Notes: generated by a model not told the origin, from the sequence alone. DNA of 64,000 nucleotides from Pseudomaricurvus hydrocarbonicus (GCF_011602365.1 NZ_JAAONZ010000019.1:50164-114163); one strand, 5' to 3'. Positions 35,704-45,688 are shown, counted from the stretch's first letter. Numbers and translations: made by a program.

Positions 35704-37170
35704 ATGTCTATAGCGTGGAATGATTACCCCGTCGGTGACTTCTATGACGAAATCATCAGCAGCCCGGGGAACCCCCGCAAGCCCGCTCAAAAGCTCTTTT
35801 CATATCTTAAGTCATTGAATTCCGAAGACATTTCTTCACGTGTTAACGCCGCCGAGCTGGCCATCAAAGAAATGGGCATCAGCTTCACGGTCTACACTGA
35901 CGAGGGCAACATCGACCGGGCCTGGCCTTTCGACATCATTCCCCGAGTTATTTCCAAACCCCAGTGGGACAAAACCGATGCCGGTTTAAAACAGCGCCTG
36001 CAAGCGTTAAACATGTTCATCGACGACCTCTACAACGAACAGAACATTATCAAGGACGGCATTATTCCCGAATTCGTCCTCAAGCAATCCGTCAACTACC
36101 GACCGGAGTGCGAGGGCATGTCTCCCGCTTTTGGGGTCTGGGCGCACGTTTGCGGCACCGATTTGGTGCGTGACAAGGACGGGGAATTTTACGTTCTGGA
36201 AGATAATCTGAGGGTGCCCTCTGGGGTTTCCTACATGCTGGAAAACCGCTCCATCATGAAACGGGTGTTGCCGGAAGTGTTTGAAAAGGTCGACATTGCC
36301 CCGGTGGGCGACTATCCACAGCGTTTGTTTGAAATGCTCGGTAGCCTGTCACCCCGTAAAATCAAAAAACCGGTGGTGGTGGTACTGACCCCCGGCATCT
36401 TTAATTCGGCCTATTTTGAACACGCCTTTCTTGCCCAAAAAATGGGCGCAGAGTTGGTCGAGGGCAGCGACCTGGTGGTGCAGGACGATGATTGCCTGTA
36501 CATGAAAACCATCGCCGGTCTGGAGCGGGTGGACGTGGTCTACCGCCGCATTGATGACCTGTTTCTCGACCCGGAAGTGTTCAACAAGAAATCGGTACTG
36601 GGCGTACCCGGCATTATGCGCGCCTGGAAAGCCGGCAACCTGGCCCTGGCCAATGCCCCGGGCGCCGGCGTCGCCGATGACAAGGTGGTCTATGCCTACG
36701 TGCCGGCCATCATCAAATACTACCTGGATCAGGACCCGCTCATCTCCAATGTCGAAACTTTTTTGTGTTACGACGAAAAACAGCGCAACCACGTGCTGGC
36801 CAACCTCGACAAGCTGGTGGTCAAACCGGCCAACGAATCCGGCGGCTACGGCATGCTCATCGGCCCGCACTCAACCCAGAAAGAGCGCGACAAGTTCGCC
36901 CAGCTGATCAAAGCCAACCCGCGCAACTACATTGCCCAGCCCACTCTGGCGCTGTCTGTCGCCCCCACCTTTGTGGGCAAACACAACACCCCGGAGCCGC
37001 GCCACCTGGATTTGCGCCCCTTTGTTCTGCAGGGCAAAACCAGCTACGTCACCACCGGCGGACTGACTCGGGTTGCCATGGTCAAGGGCTCGCTGGTGGT
37101 CAATTCCTCCCAGGGCGGTGGCAGTAAAGACACCTGGATTGTCGACACCAGCACGGAGGGTAAAGCATGA
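35704..37170 (+). CDS. Circularly permuted ATP-grasp protein (COG2308 type)
   Basis: Soluble enzyme-like protein of 488 aa with the circularly permuted ATP-grasp type 2 fold (DUF404/DUF407): GISFTVYTDEGNIDRAWPFDIIPRVI, FYVLEDNLRVPSGVSYMLENR, LVVKPANESGGYGMLIGP (ATP-binding-like lysine and glycine-rich turn) and the terminal NSSQGGGSKDTWIVD. Such proteins were predicted to be amide/peptide ligases that join amino acids to carboxylates (Iyer, Aravind and colleagues); no activity is firmly known. The stop overlaps the alpha-E gene start (ATGA), so the two are translationally coupled. First gene of a five-gene array. Confidence 0.9.
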   Translation: MSIAWNDYPVGDFYDEIISSPGNPRKPAQKLFSYLKSLNSEDISSRVNAAELAIKEMGISFTVYTDEGNIDRAWPFDIIPRVISKPQWDKTDAGLKQRLQALNMFIDDLYNEQNIIKDGIIPEFVLKQSVNYRPECEGMSPAFGVWAHVCGTDLVRDKDGEFYVLEDNLRVPSGVSYMLENRSIMKRVLPEVFEKVDIAPVGDYPQRLFEMLGSLSPRKIKKPVVVVLTPGIFNSAYFEHAFLAQKMGAELVEGSDLVVQDDDCLYMKTIAGLERVDVVYRRIDDLFLDPEVFNKKSVLGVPGIMRAWKAGNLALANAPGAGVADDKVVYAYVPAIIKYYLDQDPLISNVETFLCYDEKQRNHVLANLDKLVVKPANESGGYGMLIGPHSTQKERDKFAQLIKANPRNYIAQPTLALSVAPTFVGKHNTPEPRHLDLRPFVLQGKTSYVTTGGLTRVAMVKGSLVVNSSQGGGSKDTWIVDTSTEGKA

Positions 37171-38102
37171 TGTTATCGCGCGTCGCCGAGAGGGTTTACT
37201 GGTCAGGACGCTATCTGGAGCGTGTCGCAAACACCGCCCGGCTGGTCAGCATTTATGAAACCCTGCTGCTGGATTTACCCAAAACCGTCAAACTCAGCTG
37301 GTACAATCTGATCATCATTAACGATTTGGAAGAAGCCTATAATGAGCGCTACAGCGTGCGTTCAGAGCGCAATGTGGTGAAGTTTTTACTGGGTGATGAA
37401 GACAATTCCTCCTCTCTGATCAACTCGCTGACGGCGGTGCGTGAAAATGTGCGCACCACCCGCGACGTGGTACCGGAAGAAGCCTGGGAGATGATTTGCG
37501 AACTCACGCTGTATGTTCAGGACAATCTGGAGCTCGGCATTAACCGCCGCAGCCGTCATGAATTTCTCGAAGATGTGATCAAAGGCTGCCTGCAAATCAA
37601 TGGCTTGCTGTTCGGCACCATGCCGCACGTGGCCTCGTGGGAATTTTTCAGCATCGGCTACAACTTCGAACGCGCCGACATGACCATCCGCTATCTTGAG
37701 GCCGGACTCACCGCGATTCTGCAACTGGAAGATGACGACCACGCGGTCAACAGCCAGCAGGTCATCTGGGGCAATGTACTGCGTTCCCTCAACGCCACTC
37801 AGTATTACCTGCGCACCACCCGCAGCCCGGTAAAGGGACAAGAAGTGCTGCCCTATTTGATCAACGATCCGCACTTTCCCAGATCCATTGCCCACTGCAT
37901 TCAATCGATTATCAGCTCCTGTGGAACGCTGCCGCAGTCAGAGCCGATCATTAAGCATTTGAAGAAAATCAGCAAAAAACTGGACGAGCAAGTGGATTTT
38001 TCCGACGCCGGTGAAGAGCTGCTGGAATCGTTAAATCAACTGCAGATTTTATTGACCAGCTGCCATTTTATTATTTCGGACATCTGGTTCCCAAACGACT
38101 GA
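37167..38102 (+). CDS. Alpha-E domain protein (DUF403, COG2307)
   Basis: All-alpha protein of 311 aa that always accompanies the permuted ATP-grasp: MLSRVAERVYWSGRYLERVANTARLVSIYE at the start, NGLLFGTMPHVASWEFFSIGYNFERADMTIRYLE in the middle. Role unknown; possibly holds the peptide or acceptor substrate. Overlaps the ATP-grasp stop by four bases and ends 35 bp before the large transglutaminase gene. The same domain recurs, fused, at 43.7-44.7 kb. Confidence 0.9.
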   Translation: MMLSRVAERVYWSGRYLERVANTARLVSIYETLLLDLPKTVKLSWYNLIIINDLEEAYNERYSVRSERNVVKFLLGDEDNSSSLINSLTAVRENVRTTRDVVPEEAWEMICELTLYVQDNLELGINRRSRHEFLEDVIKGCLQINGLLFGTMPHVASWEFFSIGYNFERADMTIRYLEAGLTAILQLEDDDHAVNSQQVIWGNVLRSLNATQYYLRTTRSPVKGQEVLPYLINDPHFPRSIAHCIQSIISSCGTLPQSEPIIKHLKKISKKLDEQVDFSDAGEELLESLNQLQILLTSCHFIISDIWFPND

Positions 38103-38137
38103 ATTAACGCTGCGGAAACCTAAAGGAAAGCTGTCAC

Positions 38138-41100
38138 ATGACCATTCGTGTTGCACTGAATCACAATACTTATTATGAGTTCGATCGGCCGGTAAACCTG
38201 TCGCCGCACACTATCCGTCTGCGTCCCGCGCCCCACAGCCGCACGCCGATTCACAGCTACAGCCTCAAAGTCGAACCGGCCAACCACTTCATCAACTGGC
38301 AACAGGACGCCTTTGGTAACTTCCTCGCCCGGCTGGTGTTTCCTGAGAAAACCACCAAATTTTCCGTTGAGGTTGAAGTCCAGGCGGACATGACCGTCAT
38401 CAACCCGTTCGATTTTTTTCTCGATGAATACGCCGAAGAGTTTCCTTTCAGCTACCCCAAGCAGCTGAAAAAAGAACTTAAACCCTATCTCGAAAAGGGC
38501 GAACACGGTCCGCTGTTTGACCAGCTGCTGAAATCCATCCCGCTGAAAAAATGTCGCACCAACGATTTTTTGGTGATGTTAAACCAGAAAATTGAAAACA
38601 TGATCGAGTACGCCATCCGCATGGAACCGGGTGTACAAACGCCGGAAGAAACCCTGCAACTGGCCGTAGGCTCCTGCCGCGATTCCGCCTGGCTGCTGGT
38701 GCAGCTGTTCCGGTATGTGGGCCTGGCCGCACGCTTTGCCTCGGGTTATCTGGTGCAGCTGAAGCCGGACGAAAAGTCGCTGGATGGCCCCAGTGGCGCC
38801 GCTGAAGATTTTACCGACCTGCACGCCTGGTGCGAAGTCTACCTGCCCGGTGCCGGCTGGATCGGACTCGACCCCACCTCCGGTCTGTTTGCCAGTGAAG
38901 GCCACATCCCCCTGGCCTGCACCCCCGACCCGGTGTCCGCGGCCCCCATTGAGGGCTTTACCGACAAGTGCGAGGTGGAGTTCGAACACAGCAACGAAGT
39001 CTCCCGCATTCTCGAAGACCCCCGCGTCACCAAGCCCTACACCGACTATCAATGGGCCGAAGCCCTCAGCCTCGGCGACCAGGTGGATAAAGAACTGGAA
39101 GAACTGGATGTGCGTCTGACCATGGGCGGCGAGCCAACGTTCGTCTCCATTGACGACATGGAATCCGAGCAGTGGAACACCGCCGCCCTGGGGGCGCACA
39201 AACTCAGTCTCGCCAACACCCTGCAGCTGAAGTTACGGGATCATTTTGCCCCCCACGGCCTGCTGCATTACGGACAAGGTAAGTGGTATCCCGGGGAAGA
39301 AATCCCGCGCTGGGCGCTGGGTATTTTCTGGCGCAAAGACGGCGAGCCGTTGTGGAAAAACCCGGCCTTACTCGCCCGCAAAGACAAAGATTACGGCTAC
39401 GACATCAAGCACGCCAAAAAACTCATGTGCGGCATTTCGCAACTGCTGGGTGTCAAAAAAGACTTCGTGCAGCCGGTCTATGAAGATGCCCTGCACTATT
39501 TGCTGCAGGAACGGAAACTGCCCACCAACATCGACAACGCCATCGCCAACGCCAAAAGCGGCTCTGAACGTGCACGGCTGGCGAGCATTCTAGAGCGCAC
39601 GCTGAAAAAACCCTCCGGATACATTGTGCCACTGGAGTGGGATTCCATCGCTCAAAACTGGCAAACCTGCCTGTGGGAAACCCGCCGTGACCGCCTCACC
39701 CTGATCCCCGGGGACTCCCCCATCGGCCTGCGCCTGCCGCTGGACGATCTGCCCTATTCCGCCAAAACCGAACTGCCCCCGCAGCGAGACCCGTTTGAAC
39801 CCCGGCAACCGCTGCAGAAGCGGGAAGCCATAAGCTTCCCGGCGTCACCCGTGGTCGTCGCGCAAGTGCTCACCGCCATTGAAGACGCTGTTGCCAGCGA
39901 CGACGAAAAAGCCTCGGCCGACGACGCCCAAAAAGACAAAACCAAGCGCGACCAAGTCAAAAAGACAGATCCGTTGCTGCGCTCGGTGATTCGCACCACC
40001 CTGTGCGTCGAAGCCCGTGAAGGCCGTCTGTACGTGTTCATGCCGCCGGTGTACAGCCTCGAAAATTACATTGAGCTGGTCTCCGCGATTGAAGAAACCT
40101 GTCAGGCGCTGAACACCCCGGTAATCATTGAAGGCTACGAGCCGCCGCGCGACCCGCGCATGCAAAAACTGCTGGTCACCCCCGATCCAGGGGTCATTGA
40201 GGTAAACATCCACCCCGCCGACAACTGGCGGCAAATGGTCAGCAATATGGAGGAGCTCTACGCCGCCGCCCGGGAATCCCGTCTGGCGACGGAAAAGTTC
40301 ATGCTCGATGGCCGCCACACCGGTACCGGGGGCGGCAACCACATCACCCTGGGCGGTAAGACCCCGGCCGACAGCCCAATACTGCGGCGCCCGGACCTGC
40401 TGCGCAGTTTCGTCACCTTCTGGCAGCATCACCCCAGCCTGTCGTACGTGTTTTCCGGGGCCTTTATCGGGCCCACCAGTCAGGCCCCCCGCGCCGACGA
40501 AGGCCGCGACGAAATACTCTATGAGATGGAAACCGCCTTCCAGCAGATGCCCGAAGGCCTGTCCGAACAGCCCTGGCTGATCGACCGCCTGATGCGCAAC
40601 CTGCTGATCGACATTACCGGCAACACCCACCGCGCCGAATTCTGTATCGACAAACTGTATTCCCCCGACGGGCCCGCAGGGCGACTGGGGATACTCGAGT
40701 TTCGCGGCTTTGAAATGCCGCCTCACAGCCGCATGGCCCTGGTGCAGGCCCTGTTGATCCGCACCATGGTGCTGCGCTTCTGGAAAGAGCCCTACAACAA
40801 ACCGCTGGTGCGCTGGGGTACCCAGTTGCACGACCGCTTTATGATGCCTCACCACCTCTGGCAGGACATGAAAGCCGTGGTCGATGACCTCAACGAGCAC
40901 GGTTACCCGTTCCAGCTGGAGTGGTTACTGCCGTTTGAGGAATTCCGCTTCCCCCATTACGGTCGCACCAAACTGGACGATATGGAGCTGGAACTGCGCT
41001 GGGCCGTGGAGCCCTGGCATGTGCTGGGTGAGGAGAGCGGCAGTTTTGGCACCGCCCGCTATGTCGATTCGTCGGTGGAGCGCTTGCAGGTGAAAATGAC

Positions 41101-41572
41101 CGGCATGACCGAAGGTCGCCATGTGGTGACCTGTAACGGTCGTCGCGTGCCGCTGGCAGGGACTGGCCGACAGGGCGAATGCGTCGCCGCCGTGCGCTAC
41201 AAAGCCTGGGCCCCGCCCTCTGGTCTGCACCCGACCCTGGGCGTGCACACCCCGCTGGTGTTCGACGTCATTGACACCTGGAACGGCCGCTCTATCGGCG
41301 GCTGCACCTACCACGTCTCCCACCCCGGTGGTCGCAGTTACGACACCTTTCCGGTCAATGCCTTTGAAGCGGAGTCGCGTCGCGGCAACCGGTTTGACCA
41401 GCTCAGCCACACTCCCGGCCCCTATACCCCCAAACCGGAAGTGGACGCTTTGCGGGAGTTTTTTCCGGTCAACCACCCGCCGCGCCCCATGGCACCACCG
41501 CCCGAGGAGTCCCCGGATGAATACCCGTACACCCTGGACCTGCGGCGCAAGCCCCGCTGGTTGAATGAATAG
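38138..41572 (+). CDS. Large transglutaminase-like protein with DUF2126
   Basis: 1144 aa. N-terminal bacterial transglutaminase N domain (1-80, MTIRVALNHNTYYEFDRPVN), transglutaminase core (about 170-260) with the Cys-His-Asp triad in AVGSCRDSAWLLV, DLHAWCEVYLPG and GLDPTSGL, then a long DUF2126 region (about 300-1140; MGGEPTFVSIDD, WYPGEEIPRW, DGRHTGTGGGNHITLGG, LRSFVTFWQHHPSLSYVFSG). No signal peptide, so it likely acts in the cytoplasm as a protease or amide-bond-changing enzyme on the product of the ATP-grasp ligase. Ribosome site AAAGGAAAG. A 21-bp repeat starts inside its last codons. Confidence 0.92.
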   Translation: MTIRVALNHNTYYEFDRPVNLSPHTIRLRPAPHSRTPIHSYSLKVEPANHFINWQQDAFGNFLARLVFPEKTTKFSVEVEVQADMTVINPFDFFLDEYAEEFPFSYPKQLKKELKPYLEKGEHGPLFDQLLKSIPLKKCRTNDFLVMLNQKIENMIEYAIRMEPGVQTPEETLQLAVGSCRDSAWLLVQLFRYVGLAARFASGYLVQLKPDEKSLDGPSGAAEDFTDLHAWCEVYLPGAGWIGLDPTSGLFASEGHIPLACTPDPVSAAPIEGFTDKCEVEFEHSNEVSRILEDPRVTKPYTDYQWAEALSLGDQVDKELEELDVRLTMGGEPTFVSIDDMESEQWNTAALGAHKLSLANTLQLKLRDHFAPHGLLHYGQGKWYPGEEIPRWALGIFWRKDGEPLWKNPALLARKDKDYGYDIKHAKKLMCGISQLLGVKKDFVQPVYEDALHYLLQERKLPTNIDNAIANAKSGSERARLASILERTLKKPSGYIVPLEWDSIAQNWQTCLWETRRDRLTLIPGDSPIGLRLPLDDLPYSAKTELPPQRDPFEPRQPLQKREAISFPASPVVVAQVLTAIEDAVASDDEKASADDAQKDKTKRDQVKKTDPLLRSVIRTTLCVEAREGRLYVFMPPVYSLENYIELVSAIEETCQALNTPVIIEGYEPPRDPRMQKLLVTPDPGVIEVNIHPADNWRQMVSNMEELYAAARESRLATEKFMLDGRHTGTGGGNHITLGGKTPADSPILRRPDLLRSFVTFWQHHPSLSYVFSGAFIGPTSQAPRADEGRDEILYEMETAFQQMPEGLSEQPWLIDRLMRNLLIDITGNTHRAEFCIDKLYSPDGPAGRLGILEFRGFEMPPHSRMALVQALLIRTMVLRFWKEPYNKPLVRWGTQLHDRFMMPHHLWQDMKAVVDDLNEHGYPFQLEWLLPFEEFRFPHYGRTKLDDMELELRWAVEPWHVLGEESGSFGTARYVDSSVERLQVKMTGMTEGRHVVTCNGRRVPLAGTGRQGECVAAVRYKAWAPPSGLHPTLGVHTPLVFDVIDTWNGRSIGGCTYHVSHPGGRSYDTFPVNAFEAESRRGNRFDQLSHTPGPYTPKPEVDALREFFPVNHPPRPMAPPPEESPDEYPYTLDLRRKPRWLNE

Positions 41573-41671
41573 CCCCGCTGGCTGAATGAATCGCCCCGCG
41601 GATTAAATGAAATAGCCATGCGGGCCGAATGAACCGCCACACTGATTGAATGAATGTGGTTAAATGAATTG
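41552..41671. repeat. 21-bp tandem repeat spanning the stop codon
   Basis: Unit CCCCGCTGGTTGAATGAATA(G): copy 1 (41552-41572) is the last six codons plus the stop of the transglutaminase gene; copies at 41573-41593, 41594-41615, 41616-41636, 41637-41656 and a partial one after diverge progressively. The period equals seven codons. Confidence 0.9.
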
Positions 41672-42123
41672 CTCTGGGGGGTGCACTCACCAGTCCCCCC
41701 GGCTGAAGACTCAGCCCGGGGGGAGAAGGAATCCCCTCATTGAAACACCAAAGCAGGCAGCGCACTGCGCGATTGGTCCAGACCCGCTGCAACTGCAACA
41801 AATTCGTCTAACAATCGCCTTTATTCAACTCAATAACCATAAGAAAGCGCCAAGGTTGAACACTTTGAGGAAGGTGACATAATGCTCACCCCAGATTGCA
41901 GCCGTGTTCTGCAGGTGACCCTTATCCGGCAGGCAGGTGGTCTGGATACTGCATAGTGAGCGACTTGCCCGAACAACGCAGCTGTAAGACACCGACGCCA
42001 GTCAAATTTGCTTCAGCCCCCAAGTGAGCATTTGTCCATGCCTTCAGCAATCAAGGCACAGGCAAGCGCGACTGCTACTATTAATGCACATTACCCGTGA
42101 CCCAGGTCCACACAGGAAAAACC
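41672..42123. other. Gap between the two transglutaminase modules
   Basis: About 450 bp. Contains foldable G/C blocks (GGGGGG...CCCCCC near 41675-41700, and CCCCCCGGCTGA / TCAGCCCGGGGGG at 41694-41724, one bulge) that could end the first transcript, then AT-richer DNA that may hold a second promoter. No gene with a ribosome site. Confidence 0.4.
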
Positions 42124-44697
42124 GTGATTCAGTCGTCAAGCCAAACCCAGAGCCAAATCAGCCCGCTCCTTCCCAAGGAGTTGGTCTATCGCCCCAGTGG
42201 CTCGCCCATGGACGAGGTTTTTGACGCCAACGGCAACACCAAGCCTCACTGGGAGGTGTTGCTCAACAGTTTTCACGCCCTGGGCTCTACCACGTTTCTC
42301 GATCGACTCAACAAAGCCCAGCGAATTCTTCGCGATGACGGCGCCACCTACAACATCTATGGCGACCCCAAGGCCCCCGACAACACCTGGGACCTGGACC
42401 TTATCCCGTCCATCATCAGCAGCAACGAATGGGGCAAAATTGAGTCCGGACTGCAGGAGCGGGCCGAGCTGTTCAACCTGCTGCTGAAAGACCTCTATGG
42501 CCCCCGGGAGCTGATCCGTCACGGCGTCATTCCCCCGCAGGCGCTGTTTGGCAACAAAGGTTTCCTGCGTGCCTGTCACGGCATTCAATTGCCTGGCGAG
42601 CACCAGCTGATCCTGCACGCCGTGGATTTAATTCGCGGCGCAGACGGCAACATGTGCGTACTGACCGATCGCACCCAATCCCCCAGCGGGGCCGGCTATG
42701 CGCTGGAGAACCGCACCGTGATGTCACGGGTGTTGCCAAGCCTGTATCGCAACAGCCAGGTGCATCGACTGGCAAGTTTCTTTCAGCAAATACGCGCCAA
42801 GCTGACCTCGTTATCCCCCAATCAGGAAGACCCGCGTATCGTGGTGTTGACCCCTGGGGCGCACAATGAAACCTATTTTGAACACGCCTATTTCGCCAAC
42901 TACCTGGGGCTGCATCTGGTCCAAAGCGGTGACCTGATCGTTCGCAACGGCTATGTGTGGATGAAAACCCTCGACGGCCTCAGCCGGGTGGATGTGATTT
43001 TGCGACGCGTCGATGACCTTTTTTGCGATCCGGTTGAATTGCGCAGCGACTCCCAATTGGGCGTACCCAATCTGCTGACGGTTGTCCGCTCTGGCCGGGT
43101 GGCGATTGCCAACCCGCTGGGATCTGGCATTCTCGAGAATCCGGTATTTTTAAAATACCTGCCGCAAATTTCCAAAAAGCTGTTGGGCCGAGAGTTGCGG
43201 TTGCAATCGGTGAGCAATTACTGGGGCGGGGATCCGGAGGATCTTCGGTATATTGTCGACAATATCGAATCCCTGGTGATTAAACCGACTTTTCGCAGCG
43301 CGGACACCAGCAGTGTCTCCGGTCGTCGGCTGACCAAACAGCAGAAACAGGAGCTGATCACCCGGATCAAAGAGCGGCCGGAACAGTTTGTCGGCCAGCC
43401 CCTGCTCGATGCCGGTCAATTGCCTACCTACGTGGACGGTCAATTGCTGCCCCGGCCAGCACTGCTGCGCAGTTTTGCCGTGGCGCACTCCGGCTCTTAC
43501 AGCGTCATGCCCGGCGGGCTGACCCGGGTCGGCGTGAAAGAAACGTCTTTTGAAATCTCCAACCAGTCCGGCTCCCAGAGTAAGGACACCTGGATCATCA
43601 GTTCGGAGCCCCAGGGCCCTCACGCCGGTGCGGACGAAGACGTCGCCGGTGCCCCCGGCCGCGACGCCGACCTGATCAGTCTGCCCAGTCGGGTGGTGGA
43701 AAACCTGTTCTGGATGGGGCGCTACGCCGAGCGCGCCGAAGCCTCACTGAGGCTGTTGCGCACCGTGTTTATGCTGCTCAACGGCGAGGAGCCGATCTCC
43801 CTCAACTGCCAGCGCATCATCCTCGAGACCGTCACGTCGGTCACCGCCACCCGCCCCGGCTTTATCAACTGCAGCGAAGCCTTGATCCGGTCACCGGAAA
43901 AAGAGCTGCTGCGTGTGGTCGGTGATGGCAGCAGCAGTGGCAGTGTGCGCTCCAACCTCAACGCCATGCTTTACTGCGCCGATGAGTCCAAGGAGCTGTT
44001 GTCCTCGGATACTCTGCGGGTCATCAATGACATTCGCGATGCCCTGTCAGAGCTGGATATCGGCTTGTCCGGTGGCCTGGCGTCCGCCCCGGAAGAGGCC
44101 CTGGATCCGCTGGTGACCGCGTTGATGGCACTGTCGGGCCTGGCCCACGAAAGCATGACCCGCGACTTTGGCTGGCGCTTTATGGACATTGGCCGTCGCC
44201 TGGAGCGCTCACTGCAAACCACCACCATCATTCACGGCCTGGTGGTACCCGAAGCACCGGAGGCCGACCAGAACATTCTCTTGTCAGCCCTGCTGCTGTC
44301 ACTGGAGGCGCTGATCAGTTATCGCCGCCGCTACCGGGCGCGCATGGGAGTTCAAACCAGCCTCGATTTGGTGATGATGGACACCAGCAACCCGCGATCT
44401 CTGCTGCACCAGCTGGAGCAGCTCAACCGCCATGTGCGCAAACTGCCGCGGGCGCAGGACATTCGCCACGAACTGTCGCCCGAAGAGCGCGCCACCCTGC
44501 AGGCCGAAACATTGATTAAATTGTCACTGTTAACGGAGCTCAGCGCACGGGAAGACGGTGAACGCACACAGTTGAAACAAACCCTGGTGACGCTGAAAGC
44601 CTCGCTTAACACCATCAGCGAACTCGTCAGTGACAAATATTTCGACCACCGGGAAACTTCACAACAACTGGTCAGCAGTGTCTGGGAGAACAGCTAA
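42124..44697 (+). CDS. Fused circularly permuted ATP-grasp / alpha-E protein
   Basis: 857 aa uniting in one chain what the first module encodes as two genes. ATP-grasp half (about 1-490): ATYNIYGDPKAPDNTWDLDLIP, VLTDRTQSPSGAGYALENRTV, SLVIKPTFRS, and GSQSKDTWIISS. Alpha-E half (about 520-857): LISLPSRVVENLFWMGRYAERAEASLRLL, then RDFGWRFMDIGRRLERSLQTT. GTG 42124 is preceded by AGGAAAAACC; a GTG nine codons upstream is less supported. Ends one base before the small transglutaminase start. Not a simple copy of the first module: sequence similarity is limited to motifs. Confidence 0.9.
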   Translation: MIQSSSQTQSQISPLLPKELVYRPSGSPMDEVFDANGNTKPHWEVLLNSFHALGSTTFLDRLNKAQRILRDDGATYNIYGDPKAPDNTWDLDLIPSIISSNEWGKIESGLQERAELFNLLLKDLYGPRELIRHGVIPPQALFGNKGFLRACHGIQLPGEHQLILHAVDLIRGADGNMCVLTDRTQSPSGAGYALENRTVMSRVLPSLYRNSQVHRLASFFQQIRAKLTSLSPNQEDPRIVVLTPGAHNETYFEHAYFANYLGLHLVQSGDLIVRNGYVWMKTLDGLSRVDVILRRVDDLFCDPVELRSDSQLGVPNLLTVVRSGRVAIANPLGSGILENPVFLKYLPQISKKLLGRELRLQSVSNYWGGDPEDLRYIVDNIESLVIKPTFRSADTSSVSGRRLTKQQKQELITRIKERPEQFVGQPLLDAGQLPTYVDGQLLPRPALLRSFAVAHSGSYSVMPGGLTRVGVKETSFEISNQSGSQSKDTWIISSEPQGPHAGADEDVAGAPGRDADLISLPSRVVENLFWMGRYAERAEASLRLLRTVFMLLNGEEPISLNCQRIILETVTSVTATRPGFINCSEALIRSPEKELLRVVGDGSSSGSVRSNLNAMLYCADESKELLSSDTLRVINDIRDALSELDIGLSGGLASAPEEALDPLVTALMALSGLAHESMTRDFGWRFMDIGRRLERSLQTTTIIHGLVVPEAPEADQNILLSALLLSLEALISYRRRYRARMGVQTSLDLVMMDTSNPRSLLHQLEQLNRHVRKLPRAQDIRHELSPEERATLQAETLIKLSLLTELSAREDGERTQLKQTLVTLKASLNTISELVSDKYFDHRETSQQLVSSVWENS

Positions 44698-44698
44698 C

Positions 44699-45580
44699 GT
44701 GCGCTATCGTGTCACTCACATTACAGAATACCTTTACAGCGCGAGAGTCTCACACTGCTACAATCTGGCTCACATGATTCCTCGCAGCACCTTGCGACAA
44801 ACCTGCCTGAACAATGAAATGACGGTCAGCCCGCTGGCGGCGCATCGCACCACCCGGGAAGATTATTTTGGCAACATCGCTTACCATTTTGAAATTCAGA
44901 GACCGCACAACAAACTGGTGATCAAAGCCATCAGCGATGTTGAAACCGGCCCGCAACACACATCCCTGAATCTGGATTTTGGCATCACCTGTAAACAGGC
45001 GCTGGAACAATTGGCGACGGTGTCGAAACCCGAAATTCATCTCGCCAAAGAGTTTCTGATTGAGTCGTCCATGATCAGAGCCACGGACGAACTGCGGGAT
45101 TTTGCCGCCCCCTCGTTTGACCAAGACCGGCCTCTGCTGTCCGCGGTGATGGATTTAACCCGTCGAATTTATCGTGAATTCACCTACTCGCCACAGTCCA
45201 CCACCATTGCCACGCCGCTGGAAGAAGTGATGCGGACACGCAAGGGCGTGTGCCAGGACTTCGCCCACCTGCAAATCGCGTGTCTGCGGGCGATGGGTTT
45301 TCCGGCCAAATACGTGTCGGGTTATCTGGAAACACTGCCACCACCGGGCAAAGAAAAACTGGTCGGGGCGGACGCCAGCCACGCCTGGATTTCGGTATTC
45401 TCACCCACCGAAGGCTGGTTTGAATTCGACCCCACCAATGATTGCCTGGTGTCGGAACAGCACATTATTACGGCCTGGGGGCGGGATTTTTTCGATGTGA
45501 CCCCGTTGAAAGGCGTCATTTTTGGCGGCGGAAAAAACCCGGTTCTGAACGTTTCTGTGGATGTGGCGCGGCGGGGCTGA
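44699..45580 (+). CDS. Transglutaminase-like cysteine protease family protein
   Basis: 293 aa. N-terminal transglutaminase N domain (RYRVTHITEYLYSARVSHCYN), core with catalytic Cys about 185 in RKGVCQDFAHLQIACLRAMG, His about 228 in ADASHAWISVF and Asp about 243 in FEFDPTND. No signal peptide. GTG start placed one base after the upstream stop; the ORF's earlier start (44630) lies inside the fused gene. This partner is constant next to the fused ATP-grasp/alpha-E protein in many bacteria and is expected to act on its product; substrate unknown. Confidence 0.91.
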   Translation: MRYRVTHITEYLYSARVSHCYNLAHMIPRSTLRQTCLNNEMTVSPLAAHRTTREDYFGNIAYHFEIQRPHNKLVIKAISDVETGPQHTSLNLDFGITCKQALEQLATVSKPEIHLAKEFLIESSMIRATDELRDFAAPSFDQDRPLLSAVMDLTRRIYREFTYSPQSTTIATPLEEVMRTRKGVCQDFAHLQIACLRAMGFPAKYVSGYLETLPPPGKEKLVGADASHAWISVFSPTEGWFEFDPTNDCLVSEQHIITAWGRDFFDVTPLKGVIFGGGKNPVLNVSVDVARRG

Positions 45581-45588
45581 GACCGAAC

Positions 45589-45612
45589 CAAACACCGGCG
45601 CGCCGGCCTCAC
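45589..45612. other. GC palindrome between convergent genes
   Basis: CCGGCGCGCCGG (45595-45606), a 12-bp palindrome between the transglutaminase and ALDH stops. Possible transcription end, but without T-runs; otherwise unremarkable. Confidence 0.3.
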
Positions 45613-45688
45613 CTTAAGCCACCGGATGGTCAACTTGATGAGGCGCGCGCGGGAACAGCATCACTGCCAGCAGGGTGTCGCTGCGACC

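Noticed and set aside
35510..35713. 67-codon frame upstream of the ATP-grasp gene
   Set aside because: Overlaps the gene start, has no ribosome site and no protein-like features.
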